64,000 nucleotides of DNA. Source: Alsobacter metallidurans. GTDB taxonomy: Bacteria; Pseudomonadota; Alphaproteobacteria; Rhizobiales; Beijerinckiaceae. The position numbers were made by a program, and so were the translations under genes. The stretch is from NCBI RefSeq assembly GCF_014636935.1, contig NZ_BMES01000002.1, positions 1,359,016 to 1,423,015 of the forward strand, written 5' to 3'. Each line of letters begins with the position of its first letter. Position 1 is the stretch's first letter. Below, one piece after another: positions 37,953-46,009 of this stretch. Below the pieces are notes generated by a model. That model was not told the origin of the DNA, did no database searches, and worked only from the letters and a program-made list of their open reading frames with translations.

Positions 37953-39008
37953 ATGGCGATCATGACCCTTCTGCGCGCCGCCGGCCTCGCCGGCCTCGCC
38001 TTCGCGGCGACCCTCGACGCCGCCGCGCCCGTCTTTGCGCAATCCGCAACGGCGCAGGTAGCGCAAGCCGCCACGGCGCAAGCCGCCACCATGCGCCCGG
38101 CGCTGCGCCGCGACGTGACCGTGAGCGGCGAGGTGATCACGCTCGGCGACCTGATCGAGAATGTGGGCCCCGTTGGCGTCACGGCCGCGTTCCGGGCGCC
38201 CGCGCTCGGCCGCGCCGGCACCATCCAGGCGAGCCGCATCGTCGAGGCGGCCCGTGCTGCCGGCGTCGTGGTGGACGCCGGCTCCCTCGCCCAGGTGGTG
38301 GTGAGCCGCGCCTCGCGCCGGGTCGGCAAGAGCGAGATCGAGAGCGCGATCGCGCTGGCGCTGACCGAGCGCTACGGCCTCGATCGGCCCGACGTCACGA
38401 TCGGACTGGAAGGCGGCGAGCAGGCGCTGCACATCGAGCCCGAGGCGACCGGCGCGCTGCGCATCGCCGAGCTCGCCTATGATCCGCGCTCGCGTCGCGT
38501 TGACGCGCTGATCACGGCGATGGGCAGCCGCTCGCTGACGCTGAAGCCCCTGCGGGTGATCGGCCAGACGGTCGAGATGGTGTCGGTGCCGATCCTGCAG
38601 CGTCCCGTGGCGCGCGGCGAGGCCGTGACGGCCGCCGACGTCGTGGTGGAGCGCCGCCCGCGCGCGGACTACCCGACGGGCGGCTTCGTCGACCCCGCCG
38701 CGCTGGTCGGCCGCATCGCCAAGGCGCCCATCGGCGCGGGCGCGGCGCTGCGCGACGCCGACGTGATCAAGCAGGAGATCGTCGACAAGAACGGCTTCGT
38801 GACCGTGCTCTACGAGACGCCCGGCGTGCAGCTCGCCATGCGCGGCAAGGCCATGGAGGCCGGCGGCATGGGCGATTCCATCCTGGTCCAGAACCCGCAA
38901 TCCAAGCGCACCCTGCAGGCCGTTGTGACCGGCGCGGGCGTCGTGAAGGTCATCATGGCCATGCCCGGCCGCATGGCCGACGCCGGCTCCGCCCCGGCCA
39001 TCCGTTGA
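37953..39008 (+). CDS. flgA: P-ring assembly chaperone FlgA
   Basis: Periplasmic chaperone that helps FlgI form the P ring. 351 residues, with a signal peptide (MAIMTLLRAAGLAGLAFAATLDAAAPVFA) followed by a short Ala/Gln/Thr repeat stretch (ATAQVAQAATAQAAT). The SAF-type domain near 215-340 has RPVARGEAVTAADVVVERRP, IGAGAALRDADVI and TVLYETPGVQLAMRGKAMEAGGMGD. It is longer at the N-terminus than the E. coli protein. Third gene of the sigma-54-driven flgF operon; its stop overlaps the upstream reach of flgH. Confidence 0.94.
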   Translation: MAIMTLLRAAGLAGLAFAATLDAAAPVFAQSATAQVAQAATAQAATMRPALRRDVTVSGEVITLGDLIENVGPVGVTAAFRAPALGRAGTIQASRIVEAARAAGVVVDAGSLAQVVVSRASRRVGKSEIESAIALALTERYGLDRPDVTIGLEGGEQALHIEPEATGALRIAELAYDPRSRRVDALITAMGSRSLTLKPLRVIGQTVEMVSVPILQRPVARGEAVTAADVVVERRPRADYPTGGFVDPAALVGRIAKAPIGAGAALRDADVIKQEIVDKNGFVTVLYETPGVQLAMRGKAMEAGGMGDSILVQNPQSKRTLQAVVTGAGVVKVIMAMPGRMADAGSAPAIR

Positions 39009-39031
39009 ACATGAACCCGCAAGGCTCCGCC

Positions 39032-39787
39032 ATGACCGTTGTTTCGCGTTCGTCCCGCCTCCTGGCGGCCCTGCTCGCCGCCAGCGCCCTCGCGGGCTGC
39101 GGCTCGGTCGACCGGCTCTCCAATGTCGGCAAGGCCCCCACCCTCTCGGCCATCGAGGACCCCACCGCGCAGGCCGGCTACAAGCCCGTCCAGATGCCGA
39201 TGCCCAAGCCCGAGCCGGTGAGCTACGCGCCGAACTCGCTGTGGCGCCAGGGCGCGCGCGGCTTCTTCAAGGACCAGCGCGCCCGCCAGATCGGCGACAT
39301 CCTCACCGTGAAGGTGAAGGTGACCGACAAGGCCAACATCGACAACGCCACCAAGCGCTCGCGCTCCAACGCCGACAACCTGGCCCTGCCCAACCTGTTC
39401 GGCGCCGAGAACAACCTCGGCAAGGTTTTCGACGAGAAGACCGACCCGAAGTCGCTGGTGGACGCGAGCTCCACCTCCTCCAGCGCCGGCCAGGGCTCGG
39501 TGAAGCGCTCCGAGGAGCTCGTCACCAACGTGGCCGCGGTGGTCACGCAGCTGCTGCCGAACGGCAACCTCGTGATCGAGGGCAAACAGGAGATCCGCGT
39601 CAATTTCGAGGTGCGCGAGCTGATCGTCGCCGGCGTGATCCGGCCGGAGGACATCGACAGCGACAACACCATCGACTCCAACAAGATCGCGCAGGCCCGC
39701 ATCGCGTATGGCGGCCGCGGCCAGATCACGGATGTCCAGCAGCCGCGCTACGGCCAGCAGGTGATGGACATCCTGCTGCCGTTCTGA
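39032..39787 (+). CDS. flgH: Flagellar L-ring lipoprotein FlgH
   Basis: Outer-membrane L-ring subunit, 251 residues. From ATG 39032 (AAGG seven bases upstream) the lipoprotein signal is TVVSRSSRLLAALLAASALAGC with lipobox LAGC; ATG 39011 is an alternative start. Conserved parts: SLWRQGARGFFKDQRARQIGDILTVKVKVTDKANIDNATKRSRSN, NGNLVIEGKQEIRVNFEVRELIVAGVIRPEDIDSDNTI and QPRYGQQVMDILLPF at the C-terminus. It ends the flgF operon before a shared hairpin terminator. Confidence 0.95.
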   Translation: MTVVSRSSRLLAALLAASALAGCGSVDRLSNVGKAPTLSAIEDPTAQAGYKPVQMPMPKPEPVSYAPNSLWRQGARGFFKDQRARQIGDILTVKVKVTDKANIDNATKRSRSNADNLALPNLFGAENNLGKVFDEKTDPKSLVDASSTSSSAGQGSVKRSEELVTNVAAVVTQLLPNGNLVIEGKQEIRVNFEVRELIVAGVIRPEDIDSDNTIDSNKIAQARIAYGGRGQITDVQQPRYGQQVMDILLPF

Positions 39788-39877
39788 GGCTCGCCCACAC
39801 CCTCCCGGAGCGGCGGCACGCTCCCCAAGTCACGCCGCCGTTCCACCCGCTCCCCGCCTCCCGCGGGGCGCACAACG

Positions 39878-39912
39878 CGAAACGGCGCCCCTCGGTCGGG
39901 GGCGCCGTTTCG
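39878..39912. terminator. Bidirectional hairpin between flgH and dksA
   Basis: A perfect 14-pair stem, CGAAACGGCGCCCC and its complement, with a seven-base loop. It lies between two convergent genes; T runs are short on both strands, but the stem is very stable. Confidence 0.7.
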
Positions 39913-39937
39913 AAATCCCAACCCGCGGAACGGAGGA

Positions 39938-40357
39938 TCAGTCGTCGCGGTAGACCCGCTCGTTGCGCTCGTGGCGCTCCTGCGCCTCGATCGACAGCGT
40001 CGCGATCGGCCGCGCCTCCAGGCGCTTAAGCGAGATCGGCTCGCCGGTCTCCTCGCAATAGCCGTAGGAGCCGTCCTCGATGCGCGACAGCGCGGCGTCG
40101 ATCTTGGCGATCAGCTTGCGCTGCCGGTCGCGCGCACGGAGCTCGATGGCGCGATCCGTCTCGGACGAGGCGCGGTCGGCGAGGTCCGGGTGATTCTCGC
40201 TCTCGTTCTGCAGCGCCGCCAGTGTCTCCCGGCTTTCGCGCAGAATCTCGTCCTTCCAGGCGTTCAGCTTGCGGCGAAAGTACTCCTTCTGCCGGTCGTT
40301 CATGAAGGGCTCGTCATCGGTCGGCCGATAAGCGGCCTCCAAAGTCATGGTAGCCAT
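39938..40357 (-). CDS. dksA: RNA polymerase-binding regulator DksA, cysteine-poor form
   Basis: Binds the RNA polymerase secondary channel and works with ppGpp to retune transcription. 139 residues. The coiled coil (about 25-95) contains QKEYFRRKLNAWKDEILRESRETLAALQ and RASSETDRAIELRARDRQRKLIAKIDAALSRIEDG, with the tip Asp region DLADRASSE. The C-terminal zinc-finger area reads YGYCEETGEPISLKRLEARPIATLSIEAQERHE; only one of the usual four cysteines remains, as in known Cys-poor DksA forms that may not need zinc. Start ATG 40357 or 40348. It is a single gene with a recognisable promoter. Confidence 0.93.
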   Translation of the reverse strand: MATMTLEAAYRPTDDEPFMNDRQKEYFRRKLNAWKDEILRESRETLAALQNESENHPDLADRASSETDRAIELRARDRQRKLIAKIDAALSRIEDGSYGYCEETGEPISLKRLEARPIATLSIEAQERHERNERVYRDD

Positions 40358-40422
40358 CGTACCCTTTCAGCTTCCGCAGCCTGTCCGACTTTCGTCGCGG
40401 CCTCCCCCGCGGGTGCGCCGCC

Positions 40423-40451
40423 TATATATCCGCCATGCAAATCCCGGGCAA
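40423..40451 (-). promoter_or_regulatory. Sigma-70 type promoter of dksA
   Basis: TTGCCC and TATATA with a 17-base spacer, read leftward, about 66 bases before the dksA start. Good -10 and spacing. Confidence 0.55.
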
Positions 40452-40601
40452 TCTCGAAGAAAGCCTGAAAACGTCTCGAAAAGCTGACTATTCGCAGTAA
40501 TTTGATCGGCGGAAATCCAACAAATCGTCGGTTTGGCCGGAATTTGGCCCCAGGTTGACAGCCGTCAAGCCGGAGGAGTCTCTCGGCCGTCCCGCCGCGG
40601 G

Positions 40602-41972
40602 TCAAAACTGGAAATAGATGAACTCGTAATTGGCGTCGTCGCCGATCTTCAGCAGCACGGCGACGAACAGCAGCGCCAGCCCGATCGCGACCCAGCGGCG
40701 CGGCTGCATGCGCTGCGCCAACGTCCAGGCGGTCGGCCCCACCATCGCGAAAGCGGCCGCGAGCGCGATTGCGCGCCACTTGAAGCCGGAGCCCACGGGC
40801 GCAAGGCCGAACAGCGCCGCGAAGATCCGCCGGGCGGCCTCGAAACTCTCGGCCCGGAACAGCACCCAGGTCAGCGCCACGAACGCGAAGGTCAGCGCCC
40901 AGCCCAGCACGGCAGGCATGCGCAACCCGGCGCGCCGCCACAGCAGCGCGGCCGCCTGTCCCAGGCCGTGCGCCAACCCCCACGCCACAAAGGTGAAGCC
41001 GGCGCCGTGCCACAGGCCGCCGAGCCCCATGGTGGCGACGAGCGCCAGCACCTGCCGGGAAAGCCCATGCCGGTTGCCGCCGAACGGGATGTAGAGATAG
41101 TCGCGCAGAAAGCGCGACAACGTCATGTGCCAGCGCCGCCAGAAATCCTGCAGCGACGTCGCCCGGTAGGGAACGTCGAAGTTCTGCGGCAGCGTGATCC
41201 CGATCATCAGCGCCAGCCCGAGCGCCATGTCGGTGTAGCCCGAGAAGTCGAAATAGATCTGGAACGTGAAGGCCAGCACGCCCTGCCAGGCTTCCAGCAC
41301 CGTGAGCGGGCTCCCGGCCGCCGCGGCCCGGAACACCGGCTCGGCGTATTCGGCCAGCGGATCGCCCAGAAACACCTTCTTGGCGAGGCCCAGCACCAGC
41401 AGCGCCAGCCCGCGCGCGAAGCTTTCCTCCCAGCCGGGTCCGAACGGCTTGCGGTCGAACTGGTGCATCACCTCGCTCCACCGCACCAGCGGCCCGGCGA
41501 GCACCTGCGGGAAGAACGCGATGTAGAGGCCGTAGCGGACCAGATCGAAGCGCGGCGCGCGCCCGGCCTTCAGGTCCGTCAGGTACATGATGTGGTGAAA
41601 GCTGAAGAAGCTGATGCCGAGCGGCAGGGCGAGGTCGAGCTTTGGGACGCGCAGCCCCGGCAGGTGGTTGGCGATGGCGGCGAAGAAGCCGGCATATTTG
41701 AAGACGCCGAGCACGAGCAGGTTCAGCGCGATGGCGCCGACGATCAGCCAGGCCTCCCGCCGGCGTTCGTAGAATTGCGCCACCAGCCAGTTGACCAGCA
41801 CCGACAGCACCAGCAGCGGCACGAAGCGCCAGTCCCAATAGCCGTAGAATACGACCGAAAGCGCCAGCAGCACGGGCAGCCGCGCGCCCGGCGCGAACCG
41901 TACCGCCAGCGCGTAGATCGCCAGCGCGAGCGGCAGGAAGCCGAGAAGGAAGGGAAAGGAGTTGAACAGCAT
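40602..41972 (-). CDS. MBOAT-family O-acyltransferase (AlgI-like)
   Basis: Polytopic membrane acyltransferase of 456 residues that moves acyl (often acetyl) groups onto a polysaccharide or other acceptor across the membrane. AlgI-type signatures: MLFNSFPFLLGFLPL at the N-terminus, ALPLGISFFSFHHIMYLTD, YFDFSGYTDMALGLALM, DFWRRWHMTLSRFLRDYLYIPFGGNRHG, and the catalytic histidine in GLGGLWHGAGFTFVAWG. No SGNH/AlgJ partner lies next to it, although AlgI-like enzymes often have one. It sits among flagellar genes, but there is no proof it acts on flagella. Confidence 0.9.
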   Translation of the reverse strand: MLFNSFPFLLGFLPLALAIYALAVRFAPGARLPVLLALSVVFYGYWDWRFVPLLVLSVLVNWLVAQFYERRREAWLIVGAIALNLLVLGVFKYAGFFAAIANHLPGLRVPKLDLALPLGISFFSFHHIMYLTDLKAGRAPRFDLVRYGLYIAFFPQVLAGPLVRWSEVMHQFDRKPFGPGWEESFARGLALLVLGLAKKVFLGDPLAEYAEPVFRAAAAGSPLTVLEAWQGVLAFTFQIYFDFSGYTDMALGLALMIGITLPQNFDVPYRATSLQDFWRRWHMTLSRFLRDYLYIPFGGNRHGLSRQVLALVATMGLGGLWHGAGFTFVAWGLAHGLGQAAALLWRRAGLRMPAVLGWALTFAFVALTWVLFRAESFEAARRIFAALFGLAPVGSGFKWRAIALAAAFAMVGPTAWTLAQRMQPRRWVAIGLALLFVAVLLKIGDDANYEFIYFQF

Positions 41973-42125
41973 GCCCGGCCCGCGCCACGCCTACGCCCGC
42001 TCAGGCGCCCCCGGCGGGCTGCCGCAGATGGGCTGAATCAGGAGGTTGCGTCAACCTAGGGCGGTGTTTTCATCGCGAGGGCCGCGTTCGGGGCCGGGCG
42101 TTTCCACCGAGCGTCCATGCCGCCC

Positions 42126-42238
42126 TCCCGTCATTGCGAGCGACAGCGAAGCAATCCAGCTGGCGGCGGGCGTTACGCGGGGCGCCGAGGCCACTCCCAC
42201 CCCCTGGATTGCTTCGCTGCGCTCGCAATGGCGGCGAA
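42126..42238. repeat. Palindromic repeat family A, copy 4
   Basis: Arms CGTCATTGCGAGCGACAGCG... and ...GCGCTCGCAATGGCG, inner GAAGCAATCCAG / CTGGATTGCTTC. The core differs from copies 1-3. Noncoding gap between the MBOAT gene and fliX. Confidence 0.8.
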
Positions 42239-42247
42239 GGGCTCGAT

Positions 42248-42368
42248 CCCTCTCCCGCTTGCGGGAGAGGGGCAGGGGTGAGGGTCTCGGGGACGTGAGC
42301 GGAATAACGGTGGGCGCAGTCTGGTGGCAGGCGCCCTCACCCCTGCCCCTCTCCCAAGGGGAGAGGGA
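42248..42368. repeat. Palindromic repeat family E
   Basis: Perfect 22-base arms at 42263-42284 and 42334-42355 (core GGGGCAGGGGTGAGGG and its complement). Small extra hairpins at both edges (CTCCCGCTTGCGGGAG). Sits 25 bases past the fliX stop and could end that transcript. Confidence 0.82.
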
Positions 42369-42392
42369 ACGCGCGCGCCTTGCGACCGCCCC

Positions 42393-42803
42393 TCAGCTCC
42401 GCCGCGCCAGCTTGGCCAGCTCCACCTCGGCCCGCAGCTCGATCTGCGCCAGCACGTCGTCCAGGCCAGGATCGTCCGTCGCGTCGCGGCGTTCGGCGAG
42501 TTGCTGTTTCAGGCCGAGGAGCTCGCCCGTGCCGATGCGGCCGTTGAGCAGCCCGGCCTTGAGGCGGTCCAGCGAGGCCAGCATGTCGCGGCCGCGCTTG
42601 GCGACCTTGCGCTTGCGGGCGAGCGGGTCGTGCTCGGCCTGCAGCACCAGCAGGGCTTCGATGCCGCCGAGATTGGACGCCTGCGAGGGCCCCTGCGCGG
42701 AGCGCGCCGCCGGCGCCTCGCCAAGCGAGAAGGCGCCGCCCGCGGTCCGGCGCGGGGCGGCGGGGACCTGGGCGCCGATCGGCGACTTCCCATCGATGCG
42801 CAT
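42393..42803 (-). CDS. fliX: Flagellar assembly regulator FliX
   Basis: 136 residues from ATG 42803 (GGAG upstream), MRIDGKSPIGAQVP. In Caulobacter FliX couples basal-body assembly to the sigma-54 activator FlbD. The C-terminal two thirds match the family: LGGIEALLVLQAEHDPLARKRKVAKRGRDMLASLDRLKAGLLNGRIG, then QQLAERRDATDDPGLDDVLAQIELRAEVELAKL. The N-terminal 45 residues are Pro/Ala-rich and probably disordered. Divergent from flgI. A perfect CtrA box lies 42-56 bases upstream. FliX together with sigma-54 boxes elsewhere in the window supports a FlbD-type cascade, though flbD itself is not in the window. Confidence 0.88.
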   Translation of the reverse strand: MRIDGKSPIGAQVPAAPRRTAGGAFSLGEAPAARSAQGPSQASNLGGIEALLVLQAEHDPLARKRKVAKRGRDMLASLDRLKAGLLNGRIGTGELLGLKQQLAERRDATDDPGLDDVLAQIELRAEVELAKLARRS

Positions 42804-42844
42804 GCGCGAACTCCATTCGACGACGTCATGGTCGAGCGTCATGG

Positions 42845-42859
42845 TTAAGGCCGTGTTAA
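42845..42859 (-). promoter_or_regulatory. CtrA box of fliX
   Basis: TTAAGGCCGTGTTAA on the + strand: exact TTAA-N7-TTAA, reading equally well leftward. It is 42-56 bases before the fliX start and about 145 before flgI. Confidence 0.72.
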
Positions 42860-42974
42860 AAGCCCGGCAAGAGCTGCCGCATGCGCCCGGCGCCACCAGA
42901 CCGTAACGGCCGGGCGCTGCCGGGCGGTTTCGGCGTTCACTCGCATTTTCAACGCTTTGCGCCCCGCCTGCCGC

Positions 42975-42989
42975 TGGCACGCTTCTGGC
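42975..42989 (+). promoter_or_regulatory. Sigma-54 promoter of flgI operon
   Basis: TGGCACGCTTCTGGC fits TGGCACG-N4-TTGC with one mismatch and exact spacing. The expected transcription start (about 12 bases on) falls at or just before the flgI ATG at 43002. Confidence 0.65.
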
Positions 42990-43001
42990 GAAGCATGCGC
43001 C

Positions 43002-44126
43002 ATGGTCCGCATCGCCACTCGCCTCCTCTGCCTCGCCGCCGCGCTCGCGGCCAACCTCTCGGTCGTTCCGGCCGCGCAGGCGGCCTCGTCCCGCATCAAG
43101 GACATCGCCTCCATCGAGGGCGTGCGCCAGAACCAGCTGGTCGGCTACGGCATCGTGGTGGGCCTGAACGGCACCGGCGACACGCTCAACAACTCGCCCT
43201 TCACCAAGCAGTCCGGCACCGCCATGCTGGAGCGGCTCGGCGTGAACATCCGCGGCGCCAACATGCGAACCGCCAACATGGCGGCCGTGATCGTGACCGC
43301 GAACCTGCCGCCCTTCAGCGCACAGGGCACCCGCATCGACATCACGGTGTCGTCGCTGGGCGACGCCAAGAGCCTGCAGGGCGGCACCCTGCTGGCGACG
43401 CCGCTGCTGGGCGCGGACGGCGAGGTCTACGCGGTGGCGCAGGGCTCGGTGGCGATCTCGGGCTTCTCGGCCGAAGGCGACGCCGCCAAGATCACCCGCG
43501 GCGTGCCCACGGTGGGCCGCGTGGCCGGCGGCGCGCTGATCGAGCGCGAGATCGAATACGCGCTGAAGGCTCAGAAGACCATCCGCCTCGCCCTGCGCAA
43601 CCCGGACTTCACCACCGCGCGCCGCATGGCGGCGGCCATCAACGACTTCATGGGCGCGGACACGGCCGAGCCCGTCGATCCCTCCACGGTCACCATCCAG
43701 CCGCCGCCGAACTACCGCGGCAACATGGTGCAGCTGATTACCGAGATCGAGCAGTTGCGCGTCGACCCCGACCAGGGCGCCCGCGTGGTGATCGACGAGC
43801 GCTCCGGCATCATCGTGATGGGCAAGGACGTGCGCGTCTCCACGGTGGCGGTGGCGCAGGGCAACCTCACCGTGACGGTGACCGAGCAGCCGGCCGTGAG
43901 CCAGCCCGCGCCGCTCTCGCAGGGCCAGACCGTCGTGGTTCCCCGCACGGGCGTGTCGGTCACCACCGGCGAGGGCAACAAGCTCGCGCTCGTGAAGGAA
44001 GGCGTCACGCTGCGCGAGCTCGTGGACGGGTTGAACGCGCTCGGCATCGGCCCGCGCGATCTGATCGCGATCCTGCAGGCCATCAAGGCGTCCGGGGCCC
44101 TCCAGGCCGACATCGAGGTGATGTGA
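43002..44126 (+). CDS. flgI: Flagellar P-ring protein FlgI
   Basis: Periplasmic P-ring subunit, 374 residues. Signal peptide VRIATRLLCLAAALAANLSVVPAAQA from ATG 43002, then RIKDIASIEGVRQNQLVGYGIVVGLNGTGDTLNNSPFTKQS, a family hallmark. Further conserved blocks are MAAVIVTANLPPFSAQGTRIDITVSSLGDAKSLQGGTLLATPLLGADG and ARVVIDERSGIIVMGKDVRVSTVAVAQGNLTVTV. No ribosome-binding site is visible before the ATG, and the sigma-54 site is so close that the mRNA may be leaderless. The stop overlaps the flgJ start. Confidence 0.96.
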   Translation: MVRIATRLLCLAAALAANLSVVPAAQAASSRIKDIASIEGVRQNQLVGYGIVVGLNGTGDTLNNSPFTKQSGTAMLERLGVNIRGANMRTANMAAVIVTANLPPFSAQGTRIDITVSSLGDAKSLQGGTLLATPLLGADGEVYAVAQGSVAISGFSAEGDAAKITRGVPTVGRVAGGALIEREIEYALKAQKTIRLALRNPDFTTARRMAAAINDFMGADTAEPVDPSTVTIQPPPNYRGNMVQLITEIEQLRVDPDQGARVVIDERSGIIVMGKDVRVSTVAVAQGNLTVTVTEQPAVSQPAPLSQGQTVVVPRTGVSVTTGEGNKLALVKEGVTLRELVDGLNALGIGPRDLIAILQAIKASGALQADIEVM

Positions 44127-44560
44127 TGGGAATGACCGCGCTCGCGCCCGCCGCCATCGGAGCCTCCGCGTATGCGGCGGTCGCCGGAAAGGTCGCCGAC
44201 AAGGATCGCGACCCCAAGATGAACAAGACCGCCCAGGACTTCGAGGCGATGTTCCTGGAAAACGCCTTCGGGCAGATGTTCTCCGGCCTGCAGGGCGAAG
44301 GCCCGCTCGGCGGCCAGGGCGCGGGCGCGGAGATCTATCGCGGCATGCTCACGCAGGAATACGCCAAGACGGTTTCCAAGCGCGGCGGCGTCGGCATCGC
44401 CGACAGCGTGTATCGCGAGCTCATCCGCATGCAGGAGCGCGGCGGCGCGGCCGGCGGCGCGGCCCGCCACGCGCTTGCGGCCAACAAGGCGGCCGCGGCC
44501 GCCGCAACGGCTTCCGCGGCGGCCGCCGCCAACCAGGATGGCGCCCGCCATGGCTTTTGA
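44126..44560 (+). CDS. flgJ: Rod-binding protein FlgJ (no muramidase domain)
   Basis: 144 residues. ATG 44126 shares its A with the flgI stop (TGATG); ATG 44132 is also possible. The rod-binding domain is DPKMNKTAQDFEAMFLENAFGQMFSGLQGEGPLGG, then AEIYRGMLTQEYAKTVSKRGGVGIADSVYRELIRMQ, typical of short alphaproteobacterial FlgJ proteins, which lack the peptidoglycan hydrolase half. The tail is Ala-rich. Predicted to cap rod assembly in the periplasm. Second gene of the flgI-flgJ-flgN-like operon; the next gene starts before its end. Confidence 0.9.
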   Translation: MGMTALAPAAIGASAYAAVAGKVADKDRDPKMNKTAQDFEAMFLENAFGQMFSGLQGEGPLGGQGAGAEIYRGMLTQEYAKTVSKRGGVGIADSVYRELIRMQERGGAAGGAARHALAANKAAAAAATASAAAAANQDGARHGF

Positions 44561-45020
44561 ATCCAACGCGACGCGCATCGCTTCGGCGGCCGACGCCGAG
44601 CGCTTCGCCGGCCAGATGATCGACGTGATGCAGACGCTGGAGCGCATCATCGGCGAGGAAACCGCGCTGCTGAAGCACTCGCGCCTGCGCGAGGCGACGA
44701 CGCTGACGCAGGCCAAGACCGACGCGTCCCGGCATTATGTCCACGCCCTGGAGGCGCTGCGCGCCAACGCGGTGGCGCTCGCCCGCTGGGCCCCGGCGGC
44801 CGTGCCGAAATTGAAGGCCGTCCAGCGCAGCCTCTCGGACGCCGTGCAGATCAACATGGCGGTGATCGCAACCACGCGCTCTGTGTCGGAATCCATCGTC
44901 CGAACCCTCGCCCAGCAGGTCGCGGCCCCGCGCACGCTCACCACCTACGGCGCCGCAGGTGCGGCTGCCAAACCCAACCGCCCGGTCGCGACGCCGCTCC
45001 TGGTGTCCCGCTCGCTCTGA
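44550..45020 (+). CDS. FlgN/FlbY-like flagellar chaperone
   Basis: 156 residues from ATG 44550, overlapping flgJ by 11 bases. Mostly helical: QMIDVMQTLERIIGEETALLKHSRLREATTLTQAKTDASRHYVHALEALRANAVAL, like FlgN chaperones of hook-filament junction proteins and the Caulobacter FlbY in the same position. In other bacteria FlgN binds FlgK and FlgL, both encoded further along this window. The last 25 residues are low-complexity. Sequence support for the family is moderate; position after flgI-flgJ strengthens it. Confidence 0.7.
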   Translation: MAFESNATRIASAADAERFAGQMIDVMQTLERIIGEETALLKHSRLREATTLTQAKTDASRHYVHALEALRANAVALARWAPAAVPKLKAVQRSLSDAVQINMAVIATTRSVSESIVRTLAQQVAAPRTLTTYGAAGAAAKPNRPVATPLLVSRSL

Positions 45021-45359
45021 AGCCGAGCAGGTTCGCGGACGGCCCGCGCCCGGCCTGGCCGGGCCTCTCCGCCATCCCCCAACCGTCATCCCCGGCTTGC
45101 CCGCACGTTTCACGCGTGCTGGAACTCCGGCGTGGCAGGGACGAGCCCGGCAGTAATGGCGAGCCCCGACGGGCAAGCTCACGAAGTGACGCCGTTAAGC
45201 ATCTTGCCATCGATCGCCGCTAAACCGGCGTGCATATGCGTCCGCGCAACTCGTCATGCGCGATTTTTACCATCTTACGATACTTTGGATTCAGCTTTGC
45301 ACGCTATGGTGGCTGCGTGCGGCCTAGAACCGGGCCGATCACGTCGAGAGGATTTCGAC
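45021..45359. other. Intergenic region flgN-like - flaG with repeat remnant
   Basis: 339 noncoding bases. A family B-like end (CCGTCATCCCCGGCTTGCCCG near 45083-45102) with arms GCTTGCCCG / CGGGCAAGC closes near 45180. Further on, TGGATTCAGCTTTGC at 45286-45300 has sigma-54 spacing but only partial sequence match, about 60 bases before flaG. Confidence 0.45.
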
Positions 45360-45743
45360 ATGGACATCGGCCAGACCCCCCGGCCGGTCGCCAGCGTCGG
45401 AACGCCCGTCCGTGCGGAGCCGTTACCGACGCCTGACGCCGTGCGTACAGAATTGCCCCCCGCCTCCACGGTGGTGGCGGCCACCGAAGCGCCCCCCGCC
45501 CGCCTCGACGTGTCCCGCACGGCCGCCCGCCTGCAGGAGGCCGAAGCCGCCGCGCAGGACGCCATCAAGCGCAACCTCACGGTGGACCAGGAAACACGCC
45601 AGGTCGTCTACAAGGCTGTGGACACCCGCTCGGGCATGACCGTGGAGCAGATCCCCGACGAGTCTCTTCTGAAACTGCGCGCCTATGTGCGGGCAAGCTC
45701 CCAGGCCGGCGAAAGCAAACCCTCGGCCGGGACAACGGCCTGA
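45360..45743 (+). CDS. flaG: FlaG-family flagellar protein
   Basis: 127 residues, ATG 45360 with GAGAGGA upstream. The C-terminal half is the FlaG domain: LTVDQETRQVVYKAVDTRSGMTVEQIPDESLLKLRAYV. FlaG proteins influence filament length in other bacteria. The N-terminal 60 residues are Pro/Ala/Thr-rich and likely disordered. It stands just before the flagellin array, with its own terminator. Confidence 0.82.
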   Translation: MDIGQTPRPVASVGTPVRAEPLPTPDAVRTELPPASTVVAATEAPPARLDVSRTAARLQEAEAAAQDAIKRNLTVDQETRQVVYKAVDTRSGMTVEQIPDESLLKLRAYVRASSQAGESKPSAGTTA

Positions 45744-45771
45744 CGACCCGCCCCAGAGCCAGACACGCCCC

Positions 45772-45799
45772 AAAGGCCGCCCTCCCAGGCGGCCTTTTT
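45772..45799 (+). terminator. Terminator of flaG
   Basis: Stem AAAGGCCGCC / GGCGGCCTTT with a six-base loop and a T5 run. Confidence 0.9.
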
Positions 45800-45980
45800 C
45801 GTTCATGAGTCATCAACATTACCCACCAATGAATAAACAAAGCATATACCTTTAGTATTTCTGAATTAATGGCTCAGTATCCAATTACAGTTTCATTATC
45901 GGTAACACGTATCAACGATGTTTGTTTGATTGTTGTTATCAAGCGCCATGACATTACTTGTATCAACAACCAGGACGGTT

Positions 45981-46000
45981 GGCAGGTTCATCCAGAAGGA
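45981..46000 (+). promoter_or_regulatory. Leader element before flagellin 1
   Basis: GGCAGGTTCATCCAGAAGGA precedes the start by ten bases and resembles the block before flagellin 3 (GGTTCAT.CCAGAA.GG). It doubles as the ribosome-binding site. Confidence 0.45.
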
Positions 46001-46009
46001 AATACAGTC

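Noticed and set aside
45869..46009. N-terminal extension of flagellin 1 in the AT-rich leader
   Set aside because: Flagellins start at MAISLS-type sequences and a ribosome site lies just before ATG 46010; the extension reads as leader DNA.
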